The notes under the pieces were generated by a model. The model was not told the origin of the DNA and ran no database searches. It was given only the letters and a program-made list of their open reading frames with translations. A stretch of DNA of 64,000 nt from Solirubrobacter deserti (GTDB taxonomy: Bacteria > Actinomycetota > Thermoleophilia > Solirubrobacterales > Solirubrobacteraceae). The stretch lies in assembly GCF_027587175.1 (NCBI RefSeq), contig NZ_JAPCID010000012.1, positions 1-64,000 on the forward strand. Reading direction: 5' to 3'. Shown in pieces: positions 60,185-64,000 of the stretch. The first letter of the stretch is position 1. The number at the start of each line of letters is the position of its first letter. Both the position numbers and the translations under genes were made by a program.

Positions 60185-61137
60185 GGAAGCTCGCCGATCC
60201 TCGTGACCCGGCCGGCCGCGAGGAACGTCTCGGTCTGCCCGCGCTCGGACCACTCGAGCAGCTCGCTGGTGTCCGGGTCGAAGATGATCGTGACGCCGCC
60301 GATCGTGACGCCGCGGCCGCTGCGGCCGCGGCGGTCGACCGCCTCCGGCAGCGGCGTCGCGCCGTCGTAGTGGCTCAGAACGGTGATCAGCGCGGCGCGC
60401 TGGTCCGGGGTGACGTTCGCGCGGGCGAGCAGGAGCACGATGTCGCGCAGCACCTGGTACGCCGCCCGGTCCGCGGCCGGATCCCAGCCACCGCCGGGCG
60501 ACCAGCGGCCGTCCTCGTGCGCTTGGAAGAGCAGCTTTCCGAGCGCGTCGGGGTCGGTCGGGAGCTCGTTCAGCGGGACCTTCGCCAGCCCGGCGTCGCC
60601 GTACAGGTTCGGGATGTCCTCGGGCGTGTTGAACTCGCGCGGCTTGAGCACGCTCTGCGCGTAGCCGCGCCTGGACGCCTCCCACTGCGCGAGCTGCTCG
60701 GGCGTCATCCGCTCGCGCGCCTTGCGGGGGATCTCCGGGGCCGTGATCGTGCCTGAGACCAGCTTGGTGGTGGTCGTGCGGCGGCCCTGCCACTCGCTGT
60801 CGCTCCACCAGCGCTCCGTGGCCTCGATCGTGTGCGTCGCGGTCTCGCGGCGGTCGATCGACTCGAGGTAGCGATAGCCGGTCCACGGAGCCGGAGCGTC
60901 CTGCTCGGCGGCGGTCTGCGCGGTGGAGGTGAGGATGGCCGCGACGGTCGTCGGGGCCTGCTCGGACGGCAGCGCGGCGAACGTGATGCTCGCGGTGGCG
61001 GTGGCGGCGACGGCGATGCCCGCGATCCGCGTGCGACGACGGCGCGTGCGCCGGTCGGCGATCGTGAGCAGGCGCGCGATCTCCTCGTCCGTGGGCTCGT
61101 GCGGCTGCAGCGGTGAGAGGCGGTCTTCGAGCTTCAT
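60181..61137 (-). CDS. CU044_5270 family protein
   Basis: 318 aa with a membrane anchor (RIAGIAVAATATASITFAAL, about 40-60) and an extracytoplasmic domain (YRYLESIDRRETATHTIEAT; GWDPAADRAAYQVLRDIVLL; GVTIIFDPDTSELLEW). This family regularly follows ECF sigma genes in actinobacteria and is thought to modulate them. Here the start overlaps the sigma stop (ATGA), fitting that pattern. A role as a sigma-linked membrane sensor or anti-sigma-like partner is inference. Confidence 0.85.
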   Translation of the reverse strand: MKLEDRLSPLQPHEPTDEEIARLLTIADRRTRRRRTRIAGIAVAATATASITFAALPSEQAPTTVAAILTSTAQTAAEQDAPAPWTGYRYLESIDRRETATHTIEATERWWSDSEWQGRRTTTTKLVSGTITAPEIPRKARERMTPEQLAQWEASRRGYAQSVLKPREFNTPEDIPNLYGDAGLAKVPLNELPTDPDALGKLLFQAHEDGRWSPGGGWDPAADRAAYQVLRDIVLLLARANVTPDQRAALITVLSHYDGATPLPEAVDRRGRSGRGVTIGGVTIIFDPDTSELLEWSERGQTETFLAAGRVTRIGELP

Positions 61138-61658
61138 CGGTCGGTCTCCAGGGTCTCGCGCAGAGCTTCGCGGCCGCGGCTGAGCAGCGAGCGGACGGTC
61201 GCGGGGCGGCACCCGAGCGCGTGGGCGATCGCGGCGTCGGGCAGGTCGTGGACGTAGCGCAGCGTCAGCGCGGCTCGCTGGCGTGGGGGAAGGGGCGCGA
61301 GGAGCGCGAGCGCGTCGTCGAGGCTCGGCTGCTCGGCGTGCGGTTCGTGGTGCGGCTCGAGCAGCACGGTCGGGCGGCGCCTGCGCGCGAGGTCGATCGC
61401 CTTGCGCACCGCGACCTTGTGCAGCCACGCGTCGAGCTTGGCCGGGTCGCGGAGCTGGCGGGCGCGCTGGATGGCGACGATCGCCACCTCCTGCGCGACA
61501 TCCTCGGCGGCGGCGTGGTCGCCGAGCACGCCGAGCGCGGTCGCGCGTGCGATTGCGAGCGCGCGGGCGGCGAGCTCCGTGCGCGAGTCGGTGCGCGCCT
61601 TCGCTCTGGGGAGCGCGACGGCGATCACGCGGTTGGGATGGGGTTGACCATGCCCCAT
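61134..61658 (-). CDS. ECF-type sigma-70 factor
   Basis: 174 aa. Region 2 (LGVLGDHAAAEDVAQEVAIV, KLDAWLHKVAVRKAIDLARR) and region 4 (LPPRQRAALTLRYVHDLPDA, RPATVRSLLSRGREALRE). It is coupled to the CU044_5270 gene and lies 15 bases after the TetR gene on the same strand, so it is third in a four-gene unit. Its signal and targets are unknown. Confidence 0.92.
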   Translation of the reverse strand: MGHGQPHPNRVIAVALPRAKARTDSRTELAARALAIARATALGVLGDHAAAEDVAQEVAIVAIQRARQLRDPAKLDAWLHKVAVRKAIDLARRRRPTVLLEPHHEPHAEQPSLDDALALLAPLPPRQRAALTLRYVHDLPDAAIAHALGCRPATVRSLLSRGREALRETLETDR

Positions 61659-61673
61659 AGACGGCGCGAAGAC

Positions 61674-62180
61674 CTAGTTCTGTGGCAGCACGAGGTCGAG
61701 GATCCGGTCCAGGTCGCGCTCGATCTCCGGATCGGTCCACTCGTGCACGTGCGCGGGGTGGTGGAAGCGGGTCGTAGCCTGCAGCAGCGGGCGGCCCTTG
61801 TCGCCGACCATCGCCTCGAGTTGCTCGATCAGCCAGTTGACGTGCTCGTCGACGACGGCACTCTGCTCGTCGCACAGCGCCTGATAGGTGGCGAACAGCT
61901 CCGGGTCCACGCGCGCGGTGCCGCGCTTGGCCGCCGACAGCGTGCGGATCCACTCACGCGGGTCGTCGATCGGCTCCAGGGTCGCGTGGAACTCGTGCAG
62001 CCAGCGGCGGGTGACCGCCTCCCGCAGCGCCTGCTTGGACGGGAAGTGCCGGTAGACGGCGCCGTGGCTGACCCCGAGTGCGCGCGCCACGTCGACGACG
62101 TTGGCCTTCTGCGGCCCGTGGCGGCGGAGGACTTCCTCCGCCGCTTCCAGGATGCGCTCGGGGGTCAGCGGCTGCGTCAT
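61674..62180 (-). CDS. TetR-family transcriptional repressor
   Basis: 168 aa. Helix-turn-helix (RILEAAEEVLRRHGPQKANV; RALGVSHGAVYRHFPSKQAL) followed by a short ligand-binding domain with TTRFHHPAHVHEW. The start overlaps the aldo/keto reductase stop by 4 bases. It likely represses that gene through the dyad 63171-63194. Confidence 0.93.
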   Translation of the reverse strand: MTQPLTPERILEAAEEVLRRHGPQKANVVDVARALGVSHGAVYRHFPSKQALREAVTRRWLHEFHATLEPIDDPREWIRTLSAAKRGTARVDPELFATYQALCDEQSAVVDEHVNWLIEQLEAMVGDKGRPLLQATTRFHHPAHVHEWTDPEIERDLDRILDLVLPQN

Positions 62181-63160
62181 GCCGACAAATGTGACATCTG
62201 CGCCGCGGGGTAGCGCTCGCCGGCGGCGGCGTCGGCGGGCACGGCGGCCTCGATGCGCGCCGGGGTGTCGACGTCGAGCTCGAGCGCCTTCAGGGCCTCG
62301 GCGAGGCGCTCGCGGCGGCGCGCGCCGATCAGCGGCACGATGTCCTCGCCGCGGGACAGCGCCCAGGCGATCGCGGCCTGCGCGGGGGTCGCCCCGGCCT
62401 CCTCGGCCGTGGCGCGCAGGGTCTCGACGAGCGCGAGGTTGCGGTCCAGGTTCTCGCCCTGGAAGCGCGGGCTGAAGCCGCGGAAGTCGGTCGCGCTCAT
62501 CTCACGGTCCTTGCTCCAGTGGCCGGACAGCAGGCCGCGGCTGAGCACGCCGTACGCGGTGACGCCGATGCCGTTCGCGCGCGCGGCGGGCAGGATCTCC
62601 GTCTCGATCCCGCGGCTGATCAGGCTGTACTCGAACTGCAGGTCCGAGATCGGCGCGGTCTGCGCGGCACGGCTGACGACGTCCGCGCTGGACTCCGAGA
62701 GGCCGATGTGACGGACGTACCCGGCCTCGACGAGCTCCTGGATGGCGCCGACGGTCTCCTCGATCGGCACGTCCGGGTCCGTGCGCGCGAGCCGGTAGAT
62801 GTCGACGTGGTCGGTGCCGAGCCGGCTGAGCGTGTAGGCGAGGAAGTTCTTGACCGCCTGCGGGCGGCCGTCGTAGCCGATCCAGCCACCGGCCGGGTCG
62901 CGCAGCGCGCCGAACTTGACGCTGATCGTCATCGCGTCGCGGTCCTTGCCCGCGAGCGCCTCCCGGATCAGGAGCTCGTTGTGGCCCATGCCGTAGAAGT
63001 CGCCCGTGTCGATGAGCGTGATGCCTGCGTCGAGCGCGGCGTGGATGGTCGCGATCGACTCGGCGCGGTCGGCGGGGCCGTAGAGATCGGACATGCCCAT
63101 GGCGCCGAGACCGAGAGCGGAGACGGTGGGGCCGGTCTTTCCGAGCTGACGAGTAAACAT
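62177..63160 (-). CDS. Aldo/keto reductase
   Basis: 327 aa NADPH-dependent reductase, full length for the AKR13-like group (MFTRQLGKTGPTVSALGLGA; catalytic Asp-Tyr in LIDTGDFYGMGHN, Lys in ISVKFGALRD, the usual catalytic His position occupied by Arg-Leu in DIYRLARTD). The missing His is a point of interest. ATG63160; upstream codons are not conserved. It heads the AKR-TetR-sigma-CU044_5270 unit and lies 10 bases from a TetR-type operator. It probably detoxifies an aldehyde. Confidence 0.9.
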   Translation of the reverse strand: MFTRQLGKTGPTVSALGLGAMGMSDLYGPADRAESIATIHAALDAGITLIDTGDFYGMGHNELLIREALAGKDRDAMTISVKFGALRDPAGGWIGYDGRPQAVKNFLAYTLSRLGTDHVDIYRLARTDPDVPIEETVGAIQELVEAGYVRHIGLSESSADVVSRAAQTAPISDLQFEYSLISRGIETEILPAARANGIGVTAYGVLSRGLLSGHWSKDREMSATDFRGFSPRFQGENLDRNLALVETLRATAEEAGATPAQAAIAWALSRGEDIVPLIGARRRERLAEALKALELDVDTPARIEAAVPADAAAGERYPAAQMSHLSA

Positions 63161-63170
63161 GAGATGCAAG

Positions 63171-63194
63171 GTGACAGATTTCATATTCTGTCAC
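63171..63194. promoter_or_regulatory. TetR-type operator
   Basis: GTGACAG-N10-CTGTCAC, perfect 7-bp arms (63171-63177, 63188-63194), 10 bases before the aldo/keto reductase ATG. The spacer contains TATGAA on the - strand, a possible -10, so binding would block the promoter. Confidence 0.65.
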
Positions 63195-63236
63195 CGCGAC
63201 GATGTCATCTGCGTGCGGGGCTCAGCGCTGGCGCCT

Positions 63237-63605
63237 TCAATGCGCGCGCACGGCGGAGAACGCCAGGACGTCGGTCAGCGTCTCGAAGTGACGGTCGACG
63301 TGCAGGACGTCGGCGGCGTGCTGCTGCGCGCACGCTGCGATCAGCAGGTCCGGGAGCGACACGCGGTGCCGGCCACGGGAGGCGAGCTCGCGCTGGGCGG
63401 TCACCGCGATGCCGAACGTCTCGGCGTCCATGCGCAGGTCGCGGAACGCGGCCAGATCCTGCTCGAGCCGTGCGTAGCCGTCAGCGCTGCGGGCGCTGTA
63501 GAGCAGCTCCAGACGCGTCATCGCGCACAGGCAGAGCTCGTCCTCATCGGCGACGGTGAGCGCGCCGCGGACGTACGCGGACTTGTCGATCAGCAGCAGT
63601 CTCAA
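63237..63605 (-). CDS. vapC: PIN-domain toxin (VapC family)
   Basis: 122 aa ribonuclease toxin. PIN-domain acidic residues: Asp7 (LLLIDKSAY), Glu in MTRLELLYSA, Asp in SLPDLLIAA and Asp in VLHVDRHFE. The TTG start overlaps the antitoxin stop (TTGA), giving coupled translation. Such toxins cleave specific tRNAs or rRNA; the target is unknown. Confidence 0.88.
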   Translation of the reverse strand: MRLLLIDKSAYVRGALTVADEDELCLCAMTRLELLYSARSADGYARLEQDLAAFRDLRMDAETFGIAVTAQRELASRGRHRVSLPDLLIAACAQQHAADVLHVDRHFETLTDVLAFSAVRAH

Positions 63606-63865
63606 CGCCAGGCGGCGTCGGAGAGCAGCTCGTCGACGTCGACGAGCGAGCGCGCGCGGCTCAGCGCTTCGCGCTGGCGCTGGAGGCGGGCCGCGCGGTC
63701 GCGCGCGGCGGCGTCGGACGCGATCGCGTCATGGCCGGTGGCGGCGAGCCGCAGCAGCAGCTCGCGCCGGTCGTGCACGTCGGGCCACCGCTGCTGCGCG
63801 TCGTCGAGCATCCGAGCCATCTTCCCGGTGTCCGTGATCGCGTAGCGAGGACGGCTCGTCGGCAC
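63602..63865 (-). CDS. vapB: VapB-type antitoxin
   Basis: 87 aa from GTG63865 (MPTSRPRYAITDTGKMARML), with an acidic helical C-terminus (ARLQRQREALSRARSLVDVD) that would wrap the PIN toxin. A -10-like TACACT lies 7 bases before the GTG, supporting this start and a leaderless transcript. The direct repeats upstream are likely its operator. Confidence 0.78.
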   Translation of the reverse strand: MPTSRPRYAITDTGKMARMLDDAQQRWPDVHDRRELLLRLAATGHDAIASDAAARDRAARLQRQREALSRARSLVDVDELLSDAAWR

Positions 63866-63892
63866 CGGCGCCAGTGTAACACCGGCGCCGGT
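63863..63892. promoter_or_regulatory. Promoter/operator region of vapBC
   Basis: Direct repeats CACCGGCGCC (63863-63872 and 63880-63889) flank AGTGTAA, and GTGTAACAC is itself palindromic. The -10 TACACT (- strand, 63878-63873) lies between the repeats, so antitoxin binding could autoregulate. Confidence 0.45.
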
Positions 63893-63908
63893 AGGTGTCA
63901 CACCGCGG

Positions 63909-64000
63909 CTAGTTGCCGACGCCGACCGTGACGGAGATCGACGTGACCGGCGGGGGAGGGGTGGCGCCCGAGGCGATCAGGGCCTGGTACTGCGCGACGG
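63909..64000 (-). CDS. C-terminal end of an unidentified protein (partial)
   Basis: Only the last 30 codons are inside the window (VAQYQALIASGATPPPPVTS then ISVTVGVGN and stop). A Pro-rich stretch followed by a beta-like tail suggests a secreted or surface protein; nothing more can be said. Confidence 0.5.
   Translation of the reverse strand, partial: VAQYQALIASGATPPPPVTSISVTVGVGN

Overview
The window is GC-rich (roughly 70% or more by eye), tightly packed on both strands, and uses many GTG and some TTG starts. It carries single-copy actinobacterial gene families: an LCP ligase, a MecA-like penicillin-binding protein, ECF sigma factors with a CU044_5270-type partner, NarL-type kinases and GlcG. 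Inference: an actinomycetote, most likely Thermoleophilia/Solirubrobacterales. I found no rRNA, tRNA, CRISPR array, integrase or transposase. The only gene-free stretch over 300 bases is 792-1110, which is filled by a large hairpin and four 27-bp tandem repeats.

Layout. 1-3.1 kb: metal uptake (ABC ATPase with a natural poly-His tail, ABC permease, NRAMP MntH). 3.1-12.5 kb: a secreted multidomain ThuA/DUF1080 protein, an acyl-CoA synthetase, an SRAP DNA-crosslink protein, a CPA-type antiporter and a chemoreceptor. 12.5-25.3 kb: a phosphoesterase, a J-domain protein, a SMARCAL1-like helicase, an ArsR-SRPBCC pair, a divergent LysR/EamA pair, HAD and TPR proteins, a STAS protein, an ABC-F ATPase behind a hairpin leader, and a luciferase-like oxidoreductase divergent from an SMP-30/GlcG pair. 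25.3-35.7 kb: a DUF559/AbiEi-like gene, a RibD-type reductase, an S9 peptidase, a large LuxR regulator, an acetamidase, a PBP and an ECF sigma factor. 35.7-42.8 kb: an aminotransferase behind a short leader ORF, an aldo/keto reductase, a tandem REC-HTH regulator next to an ACT-domain gene with an isoleucine-rich attenuator, a second chemoreceptor and a flavin monooxygenase. 42.8-51.6 kb: envelope genes (glycosidase-like, LCP, NHL-repeat, Bax inhibitor-like) and a LolA-like/ABC operon. 51.6-64 kb: two two-component systems, a second LysR/EamA pair, MOSC, RNase HI, an aldo/keto reductase-TetR-sigma-CU044_5270 operon and a VapBC pair.

Regulation. Several genes seem to have leaderless starts, with a -10 hexamer 7-9 nt before the start codon. 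Two such promoters drive very short leader ORFs that run into GC-rich hairpins: 39664-39732 (four Ile codons at its end, ahead of an IlvM-like ACT gene) and 35816-35848 (ahead of an aminotransferase). These are the most attractive candidates for undescribed regulation here.

Repeats. Two families of dispersed palindromes occur, each twice. One is a 19-23 bp palindrome (28013-28035, inside the S9 peptidase and in frame; 53215-53235, between a kinase and its regulator). The other is a 51-bp double palindrome (26045-26095 and 32844-32894); the first copy supplies the start codon of the DUF559-type gene.
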